Origin: an uncultured Clostridia bacterium
Lineage (GTDB): Bacteria; Bacillota; Clostridia; Christensenellales; Borkfalkiaceae
Direction of reading: 5' to 3'
DNA: 50,275 nucleotides
Assembly (NCBI GenBank): GCA_944341075.1
Contig: CALVLV010000015.1
Span: forward strand, 1 to 50,275
The notes under the pieces: model-generated
Told to the model about the DNA's origin: nothing
Databases searched by the model: none
Seen by the model: only the letters and a program-made list of their open reading frames with translations
Program-made: the position numbers and the translations under genes
Shown: piece after piece, positions 6,276 through 14,544 of the stretch
How positions within the stretch are numbered: the first letter of the stretch is position 1
Layout of the letters: every line of letters begins with the position of its first letter

Positions 6276-9206
6276 TCAGACGGTCTTGTTCTTTTTGCCC
6301 TCTTCTATTGCCGCGAGCATGCTGCGCAGGCGGATCTTTACTACGCCGAGGTTGTTTATTTCGTCTATCTTTATCTGGGTGTACAGCCTGTCGTTCTTTT
6401 CCATTATGGAGCGCACCTCGTCGGTGGTAATTGCGTCCAGGCCGCAGCCGAAGGAGACGAGCTGGACGAGGTTGACGTCCTCATGCCTGCAGGCATATTC
6501 GGCCGCGCGGTACAGCCTTGCATGGTAAGTCCACTGGTTGAGAACGTTCACCTTTACAAGGTCGGCTTCGTCGAACACGGCGTCCTCAGACAGTACTGCG
6601 AGCCCGAGCGAGGTGAGCAGCTTGTTTATGCCGTGGTTTATTTCGTTATCCACGTGGTAGGGCCTGCCGGCAAGTATTATTATCTGCTTGCCCTGCGAAC
6701 GCGCCTTCTGCATTATTTCCATGCCCTTTGCGCGCACATCGGCATGGTATTTATTGAACCGCGCAAAGCCTTCTTTGAGCGCGGCGTCTGCCGCCCTTCT
6801 CTTTACCTTATATTTTTTAAGCGCGGCGCACAGCTTTTTTACCGTATTGCCCCACATGTTCAGGTCGATATACGGCATTATAAAGTTCTCTTCGTTCAGC
6901 CGCTCGTTGTTGGCCTTTAAAAGTTCGGGGTAATATGCAACTATCGGGCAGTTGTAGTGGTTTACCGAATCGTGCTCGTCCAGGTTATAACTTTCGCAGG
7001 GCATAAATATGAAGTCGACGCCCTTATCGAGCAAACTCTCTATATGCCCGTGTATGAGCTTGGCGGGGTAACATGCCGTGTCGGACGCCACAGTGTGCTG
7101 GCCGCGGAAATACAACTCGCGCGAGGACTTGTCTGACAGCACCACCTCAAAGCCAAGGCTTTCGAAGAAGCCCGCCCATATGGGAAGCTGTTCGTACATG
7201 CCCAGCTGAAGGGGCAGCCCTACCTTTACCTTGCCCTTATTGGCGCCCGTTATGCACTGCGTGAGCCGTTCTTGCTTGTAGGAATAGATATCGAGCTCGG
7301 TAGAAGCCTGCTTGCGGCCGGCGCCCCTTTCGCACTTATTGCCGGATATGTAGCGGGAGCCATCGGCAAAGGTGACGATATTTACGTTGCACTTTGAAGT
7401 ACAGCCGCGGCACACGGTGGAATTTGACTTGTATGAGAAGTTTTCAAGTTCCTGCGCGCCGAGCGTAGTTGAAGTGCCGACGCTCATCTCCTTGGCATAG
7501 AGGGCCGCGCCGAACGCGCCCATAAGCCCCGCAATGCCCGGGCGGATGACGTTTTTGCTCGTCTCCCTTTCAAACGCGCGCAGAACGGCGTCGTTTAAAA
7601 ATGTGCCGCCCTGCACAACTATGTTGTCGCCCAGGTCGTCTGCGCTGGCAGCGCGGATGACCTTGTATATGGCGTTTTTGACTATTGAGATGGACAGCCC
7701 GGCAGAGATATCTTCAACCGAAGAGCCCTCCTTCTGCGCCTGTTTTACGGCGCTGTTCATGAACACGGTGCAGCGCGAGCCGAGCTCCACAGGGTGCGGG
7801 GCAAACAGGCCAAGCTGGGAGAACTTATCTATCTCCATGCCCATGGCGCGGGCAAACGTCTGTATGAACGAGCCGCAGCCGGAGGAACATGCCTCGTTGA
7901 GCATTATCGAGTCTATGGCGCGGTTCTTTATTTTGAAGCACTTTATATCCTGCCCGCCGATGTCTATTATAAAATCTACGTTGGGGTTGAAGTGCAGCGC
8001 CGCCTTGAAGTGTGCCACCGTTTCCACTATGCCGAAGTCGGCCTTTATTGCAGCCTTGATAAGGTCTTCGCCGTAGCCTGTGACCGCGCTGCCCTTTATT
8101 GTTATGCGCCCCTGCGCAAGCGAATAAATTTCTTTGAGCTTTTCGACTATTATATCCACCGGCTGGCCGTTGTTGGACTGGTAATGCGAATAGAGTATGC
8201 GGCAGTCGGGCGATATAAGTATGAGCTTTGTGGTGGTAGAGCCGCTGTCTATGCCCAGGTATGCGTCGCCCTGATATGTTGCGATATCAGCAAACTTGAG
8301 GTCGGTGGCACGGTGGCGCTTTACAAAGGCGGAATACTCCTCCTTATCCTTAAAGAGCGGTTCGCCCGTTACAACCTCGTCGGTGCCCTCTGCCTTTTCG
8401 ATGCGGTCTATGATCTCCGCAATGGGCATGGGCTTTACGCCCGCCGAGTGCAGGGCCGCGCCTATCGACATGAAGCAGGGGGCGTCTTCCGGAAATAAGG
8501 CGTTCTCTTCAGTGAGGTTGAGCGTGCGCACAAAGGCACGGCGCAACCCCTTTAAAAAGTAGAGCGGGCCGCCGAGAAAGAGCACCTTGCCCTTTATTCT
8601 TCTGCCCTGGGCGAGGCCGGACACCGTCTGGTCGACGACGGCCTGGAATATGGAGGCCGAGATATCTTCTTTGCGGGCGCCCTGGTTTATCAGCGGCTGG
8701 ATATCAGACTTGGCGAACACGCCGCAGCGCGAAGCTATCGGATATATCTTTTCGGCGCGCAGGGCATACTCGTCCATCTCCTGCACGGTGATATTGAGGA
8801 GGGTGGCCATCTGGTCGATGAACGCGCCCGTGCCGCCCGCACAGCTGCCGTTCATGCGCTGTTCGGTGCCGCCCGTTATAAATATTATTTTGGCATCTTC
8901 GCCGCCAAGCTCTATAGCGGCGTCGGCGTCCGGGTAGAAGCGGCGTATGGCGACGAATGCCGCCTGCACTTCCTGCACGAAGTTTATTCCGCTGCGCTGC
9001 GAAAGCCCCAGCCCCGCGCTGCCAGTTATAGACGCGCAGTATTCGCCGCCGTGCTCCTTTTCGATCTTTTTGAGTTCGCTTAAAACAGTTTCGCGCACCT
9101 GAGCAAAGTGGCGCTCGTAAGATTTATAAAGAACTTTGCCGTCTTCATCCACCACCGTTACCTTTACGGTAGTAGAGCCGACGTCTATACCCATTAATTT
9201 TGCCAT
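6276..9206 (-). CDS. Acyl-CoA dehydratase activase, two ASKHA ATPase domains plus DUF2229
   Basis: The 976-residue product has two consecutive BadF/BadG/BcrA/BcrD-type ATPase domains. The first starts with GIDVGSTTVKV at residue 6 and has the Fe-S loop NGSCAGGTGAFIDQ; the second starts with GIDSGSTTTKL near residue 318 and has EACSSGCGSFIQTF. A CRGCTSKCNVN cysteine cluster and a DUF2229 domain (YEQLPIWAGFFESLGF, CYPAKLIHGH) follow. These proteins couple ATP hydrolysis to one-electron reduction of an Fe-S partner, as in activation of 2-hydroxyglutaryl-CoA dehydratase. Most relatives have this fused to the dehydratase-like part; here the fusion is split into two genes. No dehydratase A/B subunits are nearby, so it is likely the stand-alone housekeeping form rather than part of an amino-acid fermentation operon. 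Confidence 0.9.
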   Translation of the reverse strand: MAKLMGIDVGSTTVKVTVVDEDGKVLYKSYERHFAQVRETVLSELKKIEKEHGGEYCASITGSAGLGLSQRSGINFVQEVQAAFVAIRRFYPDADAAIELGGEDAKIIFITGGTEQRMNGSCAGGTGAFIDQMATLLNITVQEMDEYALRAEKIYPIASRCGVFAKSDIQPLINQGARKEDISASIFQAVVDQTVSGLAQGRRIKGKVLFLGGPLYFLKGLRRAFVRTLNLTEENALFPEDAPCFMSIGAALHSAGVKPMPIAEIIDRIEKAEGTDEVVTGEPLFKDKEEYSAFVKRHRATDLKFADIATYQGDAYLGIDSGSTTTKLILISPDCRILYSHYQSNNGQPVDIIVEKLKEIYSLAQGRITIKGSAVTGYGEDLIKAAIKADFGIVETVAHFKAALHFNPNVDFIIDIGGQDIKCFKIKNRAIDSIMLNEACSSGCGSFIQTFARAMGMEIDKFSQLGLFAPHPVELGSRCTVFMNSAVKQAQKEGSSVEDISAGLSISIVKNAIYKVIRAASADDLGDNIVVQGGTFLNDAVLRAFERETSKNVIRPGIAGLMGAFGAALYAKEMSVGTSTTLGAQELENFSYKSNSTVCRGCTSKCNVNIVTFADGSRYISGNKCERGAGRKQASTELDIYSYKQERLTQCITGANKGKVKVGLPLQLGMYEQLPIWAGFFESLGFEVVLSDKSSRELYFRGQHTVASDTACYPAKLIHGHIESLLDKGVDFIFMPCESYNLDEHDSVNHYNCPIVAYYPELLKANNERLNEENFIMPYIDLNMWGNTVKKLCAALKKYKVKRRAADAALKEGFARFNKYHADVRAKGMEIMQKARSQGKQIIILAGRPYHVDNEINHGINKLLTSLGLAVLSEDAVFDEADLVKVNVLNQWTYHARLYRAAEYACRHEDVNLVQLVSFGCGLDAITTDEVRSIMEKNDRLYTQIKIDEINNLGVVKIRLRSMLAAIEEGKKNKTV

Positions 9207-9318
9207 AGTACCTGCCGTTGAAAGAGCGGAAACGGTTTGCCGCTGCCGCCGCCGCTTGCTGCGGCCTTTTCAGTAGTAAATTTCTGCCGTATTGTACAGA
9301 CATATTATTTCATTATGC

Positions 9319-9347
9319 ATTATAACACAATATACTGAAATATTCAA
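9319..9347 (-). promoter_or_regulatory. Sigma-A promoter of the activase operon
   Basis: On the minus strand TTGAAT (9342-9347) and TATAAT (9319-9324) are 17 bp apart. The transcript would start near 9312, about 105 bases before the activase ATG. The rest of 9207-9482 is AT-rich intergenic DNA in which I see nothing else. Confidence 0.65.
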
Positions 9348-9482
9348 ACTTTAGGCGGCGGCATTTGTATTAAAATTTTGTGATAAATATATAAAAATCC
9401 GTATGCGGCAGAATACATTTTCCAATTGTGCCATATACGCGCATTTATGGTAAATCTGACCTTTTAAAATAAAGAGATCAAA

Positions 9483-9517
9483 TAAAAACGCCGCGGGGCA
9501 TTCAGGCGCACCGCGGC
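9483..9517 (-). terminator. Terminator after spoIIID
   Basis: On the minus strand GCCGCGG and CCGCGGC (9511-9517 and 9490-9496) form a stem followed by GTTTTTATTT. It lies about 22 bp beyond the spoIIID stop. Confidence 0.7.
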
Positions 9518-9539
9518 AGATAAGAATATTACAGACATA

Positions 9540-9923
9540 TCACTCATCTTTTGTAGCGGCGCAGTCGCACATGCCTTTACGGCAACCCTCGGCCCCGCCG
9601 CACGACCCTACGCATGCACGGCCGCACTCATGTTCATCTGCGCAACTGTTGCGGCACGAATTGCGGCCGAGATACTTTTTGCGCGTTGCTATGCCGCCGC
9701 GTATGTGCCGTTCCGACAGGTTTTTGTTGAGCACTGCGCGCACTTTTTTAAAGAGAGCGCCGTCTATCCGGGCGAGGCGCTCGGCAACGTCCTTATGCAC
9801 GCCCGACTTGCTTGTTCCGAAGTAGTGCGCACAGGCGCGCACGGTGGCACCTGTTGCCACTATGTACTCCCCTTCGCGCACAGCCCGCCGGGCTATATTT
9901 TCCCAATTGTTGTTTTCAGGCAT
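9540..9923 (-). CDS. spoIIID: Stage III sporulation regulator SpoIIID with a cysteine-rich C-terminal tail
   Basis: Residues 1-90 match SpoIIID closely: EGEYIVATGATVRACAHYFG, the recognition region TSKSGVHKDVAERL and the hallmark ERHIRGGIATRKKYLG. SpoIIID is a small DNA-binding protein that activates and represses mother-cell genes after engulfment, including sigK. The ATG at 9923 is chosen because GGGGGA lies 5 bases upstream; a start seven codons earlier lacks this. SpoIIID is normally about 80-95 residues. This one is 127 residues because of a tail of about 35 residues with eight cysteines (CRNSC, HEC, RAC, GSC, GC, MCDC), which could bind a metal or be redox-sensitive. The gene stands alone between two terminators. 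Confidence 0.93.
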   Translation of the reverse strand: MPENNNWENIARRAVREGEYIVATGATVRACAHYFGTSKSGVHKDVAERLARIDGALFKKVRAVLNKNLSERHIRGGIATRKKYLGRNSCRNSCADEHECGRACVGSCGGAEGCRKGMCDCAATKDE

Positions 9924-9976
9924 AGAATTCCCCCATTGGCACACGCAAAGCTGAGTGCGCCGATATTTACAATAGA

Positions 9977-10005
9977 ATAATATGCCGTATTTTGCCGCAT
10001 TATGC
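9977..10005 (-). promoter_or_regulatory. Possible sigma-E-type promoter of spoIIID
   Basis: On the minus strand GCATAATG (9998-10005) and CATATTAT (9977-9984) are 13 bp apart. These resemble the sigma-E consensus (GHATANNT and CATACAHT). In Bacillus subtilis spoIIID is transcribed by sigma-E, so the match fits, but the motif is short and degenerate. Confidence 0.35.
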
Positions 10006-10040
10006 AGTTTTTGAGAGCAACAAACTTACAAACGGACAAT

Positions 10041-10078
10041 ACAAAAAAAGCCGCGGGCAGGTTTTGCCTGCCCGCGGC
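10041..10078 (-). terminator. Terminator after rsfS
   Basis: A 12-bp perfect stem (GCCGCGGGCAGG, 10050-10061, with 10067-10078) is followed on the minus strand by a run of seven T, ending the nadD-rsfS transcript. Confidence 0.88.
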
Positions 10079-10125
10079 CACTATGCTAAAAATTGAATGC
10101 GTCGCGTAAAATGAATGTTATACGG

Positions 10126-10476
10126 TCAGTCGCGGTATGCGGTAAGGTTTTCGCCGTTTTCCCAAAGGCGCTCAAGGTTATAAAAGTCGCGCATTTCGTC
10201 GTTGAAGACATGCACGATGACGTCGCCGTAGTCTATAACGTTCCAGCGGCCCTCCCTTCCGCCGTCTCTGCGGCCCGGAACTTCGCCGAATTGCTTTTCC
10301 ATCTTTTCTTCAAGATTTTCGCATATGGCACGCACCGCCGTAGACGACCTTGCGCCCGCTATAACAAAGTAATCGCACAGCGAACTTTTTTCGGCCACGT
10401 CTATATATACTATGTTTTCCGCCTTTTTATCTGATAATATCTTGCACACGGCAAGCACCTTTTCTTTACTTGTCAT
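10126..10476 (-). CDS. rsfS: Ribosomal silencing factor RsfS (Iojap family)
   Basis: The 116-residue product covers a full RsfS domain: VCKILSDKKAENIVYIDV, SSLCDYFVIAGARSSTAVRAI and the C-terminal WNVIDYGDVIVHVFNDEMRDFYNLERLW. RsfS binds ribosomal protein uL14 and prevents joining of the 50S and 30S subunits, which lowers translation in stationary phase or starvation. The start is preceded by AAGGAAG. It follows nadD-yqeK by 49 bp in the same direction, the usual order in Bacillota. Length and motifs are normal. Confidence 0.95.
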   Translation of the reverse strand: MTSKEKVLAVCKILSDKKAENIVYIDVAEKSSLCDYFVIAGARSSTAVRAICENLEEKMEKQFGEVPGRRDGGREGRWNVIDYGDVIVHVFNDEMRDFYNLERLWENGENLTAYRD

Positions 10477-10525
10477 TTATTTTAAACTTCCTTAAATTAT
10501 AAGTTTTATATGCAACACTGCAGTA

Positions 10526-11668
10526 TTATTCGATATTTTCTTTGCAATTTTTGTGTGCATGAATGTAGTTGTAAGCCTCTTGCGTGAGCGGATAGATATA
10601 TTTGCCCTCCGCACTTAAATAATCCAGCTCCTGCCTTAGGGCAAGCTCCAAGCACTCGTCTATATCGCGCGCGAAAACTTTACGCAACCCGTCAACGCCG
10701 TCAAAGTCCCTGCCCTCTTCAAGCATGTCACAGAGGAATATCAGCTTTTCAAGGTCAGACATGCCCGGCCTGCCGCTGGTGTGGTAGCTTATGGCATTCA
10801 AGATATCTTCGTCGGTGACGCCGAATACATGCTCGGCAAGGTATGCGCCGCTGTATTGGTGCATAACGCTTTCGGGCACGCCCTCGGGGGGAACAAAGCC
10901 CTTGAGGTGTTTATCTGTGAGCTTTAAATTTTTAGCAGCGTCGTGCAGGCCTGCGGCAGTGAGCGCCTTTTTTTCGTGTATGCCGAACCTGCGGCAATTT
11001 TCAGCTGCCATAAACGCCACGCGCAGGGTGTGAGCGGCACGCTTTTCATTCATCAGCTTTTGCGCCTTTGCCACCTCGGGCAGGCAGTACAGCCCTTCAG
11101 ACTTTATGTACTTTGCAATGGCAGGCGGCACCATGCCGGCAGTGTCTGCGCCAAGCGCCGCGCATGTGCGGACGCGCGTAGACGACACCCTTGCACCCGT
11201 ATAGCCGACCAGGACGGCATCCTGCCCGAACTGTTCTGTGAATTGTCTGCGCGCCTCACCGACATCCGAACTGCCTTCGCGGGCGCACACAGCAAGCTTT
11301 ACGTCCTTAAGTATACGCTCGGGGTACACCCACTGCGAAAAGCACGCAAACATGTCCGCACCCATGAGAAAATAAATTTCGTCGTCAGGGTACTTGTGCC
11401 TGAGATAATCGCAGGTTATGTATGAATAGCTTGCCCCGCCCTTGTTCACTTCAAAGTCAGAGACCTCGCCAAGGCCCTCGAAGGCTATGCGGCACATTTC
11501 AAGCCGCGCGGAAGGAGGCGCCGTTATAAACCCGCTTTTGTGCGGCGACACGGCGGTGGGCATGATGATAACCTTGTCCGCGCCGAGGCGCTCCTTTGCC
11601 GCCTTAAGCATTGCAACATGTTCGTTGTGTACGGGGTTGAACGCCCCGCCGAAAAGAATGATTTTCAT
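10526..11668 (-). CDS. nadD-yqeK: Nicotinate-nucleotide adenylyltransferase fused to YqeK HD phosphohydrolase
   Basis: Residues 1-195 form NadD: the nucleotidyltransferase motif GGAFNPVHNEH (residues 7-17), PHKSG, and SSTRVR (162-167). NadD makes nicotinate adenine dinucleotide from nicotinate mononucleotide and ATP in NAD synthesis. Residues 205-375 form a YqeK-type HD domain with His213, His242-Asp243 (LHDAAKNL), His270 and His296; YqeK proteins hydrolyse diadenosine tetraphosphate symmetrically to ADP. In many Bacillota these are two adjacent genes; here one reading frame encodes both. No clear ribosome binding site precedes the ATG, and a weak start or leaderless transcription from the short divergent region to the next gene is possible. 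Confidence 0.93.
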   Translation of the reverse strand: MKIILFGGAFNPVHNEHVAMLKAAKERLGADKVIIMPTAVSPHKSGFITAPPSARLEMCRIAFEGLGEVSDFEVNKGGASYSYITCDYLRHKYPDDEIYFLMGADMFACFSQWVYPERILKDVKLAVCAREGSSDVGEARRQFTEQFGQDAVLVGYTGARVSSTRVRTCAALGADTAGMVPPAIAKYIKSEGLYCLPEVAKAQKLMNEKRAAHTLRVAFMAAENCRRFGIHEKKALTAAGLHDAAKNLKLTDKHLKGFVPPEGVPESVMHQYSGAYLAEHVFGVTDEDILNAISYHTSGRPGMSDLEKLIFLCDMLEEGRDFDGVDGLRKVFARDIDECLELALRQELDYLSAEGKYIYPLTQEAYNYIHAHKNCKENIE

Positions 11669-11754
11669 AGCAAAAAAATAATCGTTGTTTGTAAATTTTC
11701 GACCGGCGGGAGCAAAGCGTTTAAAATGCCGGGCATGAGGGAATAATAATACAC

Positions 11755-12498
11755 ATGAAAAAATTACCCGTAATTTCAGACGCGCTGCTTGCCGCAGTAT
11801 GCGCGTTTTTATTGTTTTTTACGCTGACGAGATACTATATTTCCGCCGCCGCGGGGCTTGCCGCAGGCATATGCGCAGGGCTTGCGGCCGGCGTGGCGGC
11901 CTTTTTGTACATAGGAAAAAGGCACAGGCTCAACTACGACAAAACCACCGTAAAGGCAGACGCAGAGAAACTTGCCGCACACCTTGCCATTCTGCCGAAA
12001 GAGCAGTCTGCCGAACTGTTCGAAAAGTCGCTGAGCGGCGCAAAAGAGACAGAAGACGGCCTTGAAACAGAGGACGGCGTATATTTTTTATGTTTTAAAT
12101 TTGAGCCCGCCACCCGCGACGACATGCTGCCCGCCGCGCGCAGCAAAAGTCAAAAAACAAAGTACTTTGTGTGCTGTACGGCAGATGGTAAATGCGCCGC
12201 ATTTGCCGCCGCGGCAAAGATAACCATACTCGACGCCGACGATGTGTATTCGATGCTTAAAGAGCACGACGCGCTGCCCGAAAAGTATATTCCCGCAGTT
12301 GAGGGCAAAAGCAAATTTTTTGCACGCATAAGGGCGAGGTTTTCACGGCGGCTGTGCCTGCCGTGCTTCTGGTCGGGTACGGCGCTGCTGTTCTTCAGCT
12401 ACTTCACCTACTTTCCGATATACTATATTGTAAGCGGATCGCTGCTGCTTGCGCTGTGCGCGGCGGCTGCGATTTTCGGTAAAAGGCGCGGAACTTAA
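11755..12498 (+). CDS. Membrane protein of unknown function, four predicted TM segments around a soluble domain
   Basis: I do not recognise the family. The 247-residue product has two hydrophobic segments near the N-terminus (about residues 8-27 and 30-52), a soluble domain of about 130 residues, and two more hydrophobic segments near the C-terminus (about 198-214 and 219-240). The soluble part contains KYFVCCTADGKCAAF and ITILDADDVYSMLKEH, an alpha/beta pattern that faintly resembles restriction-endonuclease-like folds of membrane-anchored Mrr-type proteins, but no catalytic motif is clear. It stands alone on the plus strand inside a minus-strand cluster, divergent from nadD. The ribosome binding site is poor (GAGGG, 13-14 bases before the ATG). 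Confidence 0.7.
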   Translation: MKKLPVISDALLAAVCAFLLFFTLTRYYISAAAGLAAGICAGLAAGVAAFLYIGKRHRLNYDKTTVKADAEKLAAHLAILPKEQSAELFEKSLSGAKETEDGLETEDGVYFLCFKFEPATRDDMLPAARSKSQKTKYFVCCTADGKCAAFAAAAKITILDADDVYSMLKEHDALPEKYIPAVEGKSKFFARIRARFSRRLCLPCFWSGTALLFFSYFTYFPIYYIVSGSLLLALCAAAAIFGKRRGT

Positions 12499-12588
12499 CA
12501 GATCTTTGATATGTCCGAAAACGGCATTGCCTGCGGCATATATGGCACCTTATAATTTTTTTGCAATTAATTTATAGTTTTATTTAAA

Positions 12589-12885
12589 TCAATTCAATTG
12601 AATGTGCTCTATACCCTTTTTATTCGACCTGCGGTAGAGCACGGCCTTTCTGCCGATGACTATCACGCACTCGGCGCCCAGCCTTGCGGCAAGTTCCTCG
12701 CCTATCTCGCGGGGAACGCCGTCGGCATTTTCAAGAATATTTATTTTAATAAGCTCGCGCGCTTCAAGGCAATCGGAAAAACTTTTGAGCATGTTTTCGC
12801 CGATACCCTCTTTGCCTACCTGCCCTATGGGCGAAAGGTTAGCCGCGAGCGATTTTAATTTACTTCTCTGTTTACTTGTAAGCAT
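12589..12885 (-). CDS. yhbY: YhbY-type RNA-binding protein (CRM domain)
   Basis: The 98-residue protein is a single CRM domain: LTSKQRSKLKSLAANLSPIG, VGKEGIGENMLKSF, LEARELIKINILEN and the C-terminal GRKAVLYRRS. YhbY-family proteins associate with pre-50S ribosomal particles. Length is normal. GGGG lies 7 bases before the ATG. In most Bacillota the gene lies directly next to obg and nadD as here, but in this genome a repeat-filled gap of 378 bp separates it from obg and a plus-strand gene separates it from nadD. Confidence 0.95.
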   Translation of the reverse strand: MLTSKQRSKLKSLAANLSPIGQVGKEGIGENMLKSFSDCLEARELIKINILENADGVPREIGEELAARLGAECVIVIGRKAVLYRRSNKKGIEHIQLN

Positions 12886-12978
12886 TATTTACCCCGATTA
12901 TTGTATTATTGTGCCGCGGACGCTGCCGTAGGGACGCAACTGTCGTACCCCTCCGACAGTAAAAAAATTTTACTGCCA

Positions 12979-13000
12979 CCTCCCCTTAGGCAGGGGAGGC
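12979..13000. repeat. Small GC-rich palindrome
   Basis: CCTCCCCT (12979-12986) faces AGGGGAGG (12992-12999) across TAGGC. With the 90-bp direct repeat that follows, it suggests a composite intergenic repeat unit inserted between yhbY and obg. Confidence 0.5.
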
Positions 13001-13005
13001 AAGGA

Positions 13006-13095
13006 AGCGTGCGGAATGTTGCGAGGGAGTTTACTAAGCCGTAAATGACCGAGCAAACCCGCAAGCGCGACAATGTAATGCGCCGCATATATGGA
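13006..13095. repeat. 90-bp direct repeat, copy 1
   Basis: This unit runs from AGCGTGCGGAATGTTGCGAG to GCGCCGCATATATGGA. It recurs at 13170-13259 with a single difference (GCAAGCGCGA here, GCATGCGCGA in copy 2). It codes for nothing recognisable on either strand. Confidence 0.9.
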
Positions 13096-13169
13096 ATTCT
13101 GAATAATTAACGTGCGCAAGCAGGGTTCATTTGTAATTCAAAAAATTCATAGATGCAAGCAGGACGCGG

Positions 13170-13259
13170 AGCGTGCGGAATGTTGCGAGGGAGTTTACTA
13201 AGCCGTAAATGACCGAGCAAACCCGCATGCGCGACAATGTAATGCGCCGCATATATGGA
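13170..13259. repeat. 90-bp direct repeat, copy 2
   Basis: Identical to 13006-13095 at 89 of 90 positions. The 74-bp spacer between the copies is AT-rich. Copy 2 ends five bases before the obg stop codon region, so it lies in the obg 3' flank. Confidence 0.9.
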
Positions 13260-13263
13260 TTTT

Positions 13264-14544
13264 TTACTCTACGAAGTCGAACTCAACATCCCCTATCGAC
13301 ACCGTATCCCCTTCCTTTATGCCCATTTCTTTGAGCTTTGCTATAACGCCCTTTTCGCGCAATATCTTCTGGAAATATGCCATTGAGTCGGGGTCGTTTA
13401 AAACCACGTTGCGGCAGAGCATATCTACAAGCGTTCCCACCACCACGTACACGCCGTCGTCCATATAAATTTCAAAGCCGAGCCCTGCGGGCGTGCGGTA
13501 TGTGAAACTTTCATCCGCCTCCTCGCGCGAGACGGGGGGAAGGCTTTCAAGCTTGGCAACAAGCTCGTCCAAAAGGGGCTGCAGCCCCTCGCCCGAAACT
13601 GCGGTTATGGGGAAAATTTTATACTTTTTGCCGTACTTGCGCTTAAACGCCTTTAAATGCTCTTCGGCGCCGTACACGTCGCACTTGTTGAGCGCGATGA
13701 CCTGCGGCAATGCAGCAAGTTTTTTTGAATAGCCGGCAAGCTCGGCATTTATCTTGGCAAAGTCCTCCACGGGGTCGCGCCCCTCACTGCCCGAGATATC
13801 CACAACATGCAGAAGCAGGCGGGTACGTTCGATATGGCGCAGAAAATCGTGCCCGAGGCCCGCGCCTTCGGCGGCGCCCTCTATAAGCCCGGGGATATCC
13901 GCCGCGACAAAACTTTTATCGTACACCTTTACCACGCCCAGGTTGGGGGAAAGGGTGGTGAAGTGGTAATTTGCTATCTTGGGGCGGGCTGCCGATATCT
14001 TTGAAAGCAGAGTGCTCTTGCCCACATTGGGGAAGCCTATTATGCCGACATCTGCAATGACCTTGAGTTCGAGCACGAGCACGTGCGGCTGGGTCTTTTC
14101 GCCCTTCTGCGCAAAATTTGGCGCATGGCGGCGGCTGGTAGTAAAGCGCACGTTGCCCTTGCCGCCCCTGCCGCCTTCCGCCACCAGCTTTTTCTGTCCG
14201 TCTTCAAACATGTCGGCGATGACGGTGCCCGTTTCATAGTCGCGCACCACGGTGCCGACGGGCACTTTTATTATAACGTCTTTTCCGCTTCTGCCAAAGC
14301 ACTGGTTGGTGCCGCCGCGTTCGCCGTTTTCGGCAAAATATTTGCTTGTAAAACGAAAAGGCAGAAGGTCGTTAAGCCCTCTGTCTGCAACGATCACAAC
14401 GTCGCCGCCCTTTCCGCCGTCGCCGCCGTCGGGCCCGCACGCGGGCTTGCCCTTATACGACTTGAATGAATTCATTCCGTCGCCGCCGTCGCCGGACTTT
14501 ATTGTTATTCTGACCTTGTCGGTAAAAACATTCTTATCTATCAT
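13264..14544 (-). CDS. obg: GTPase Obg
   Basis: The 426-residue protein has all three parts of Gram-positive Obg. The glycine-rich Obg fold comes first (residues 1-158, with CGPDGGDGGKGGDV), then the G domain with G1 GFPNVGKST (170-178), G3 DIPG (216-219) and G4 NKCD (286-289), and a C-terminal OCT domain (about 345-426, SFTYRTPAGLGFEIYMDDGV). Obg acts in late 50S assembly and stress responses and is needed for sporulation in Bacillus. Its start overlaps the end of rho by 11 bp, so the two are translated from one mRNA and probably coupled. Confidence 0.97.
   Translation of the reverse strand: MIDKNVFTDKVRITIKSGDGGDGMNSFKSYKGKPACGPDGGDGGKGGDVVIVADRGLNDLLPFRFTSKYFAENGERGGTNQCFGRSGKDVIIKVPVGTVVRDYETGTVIADMFEDGQKKLVAEGGRGGKGNVRFTTSRRHAPNFAQKGEKTQPHVLVLELKVIADVGIIGFPNVGKSTLLSKISAARPKIANYHFTTLSPNLGVVKVYDKSFVAADIPGLIEGAAEGAGLGHDFLRHIERTRLLLHVVDISGSEGRDPVEDFAKINAELAGYSKKLAALPQVIALNKCDVYGAEEHLKAFKRKYGKKYKIFPITAVSGEGLQPLLDELVAKLESLPPVSREEADESFTYRTPAGLGFEIYMDDGVYVVVGTLVDMLCRNVVLNDPDSMAYFQKILREKGVIAKLKEMGIKEGDTVSIGDVEFDFVE

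Noticed and set aside
13006-13259. CRISPR or IS interpretation of the 90-bp repeat
   Set aside because: Only two copies are present, the units are too long for CRISPR repeats, and no transposase or matching terminal inverted repeats are visible.
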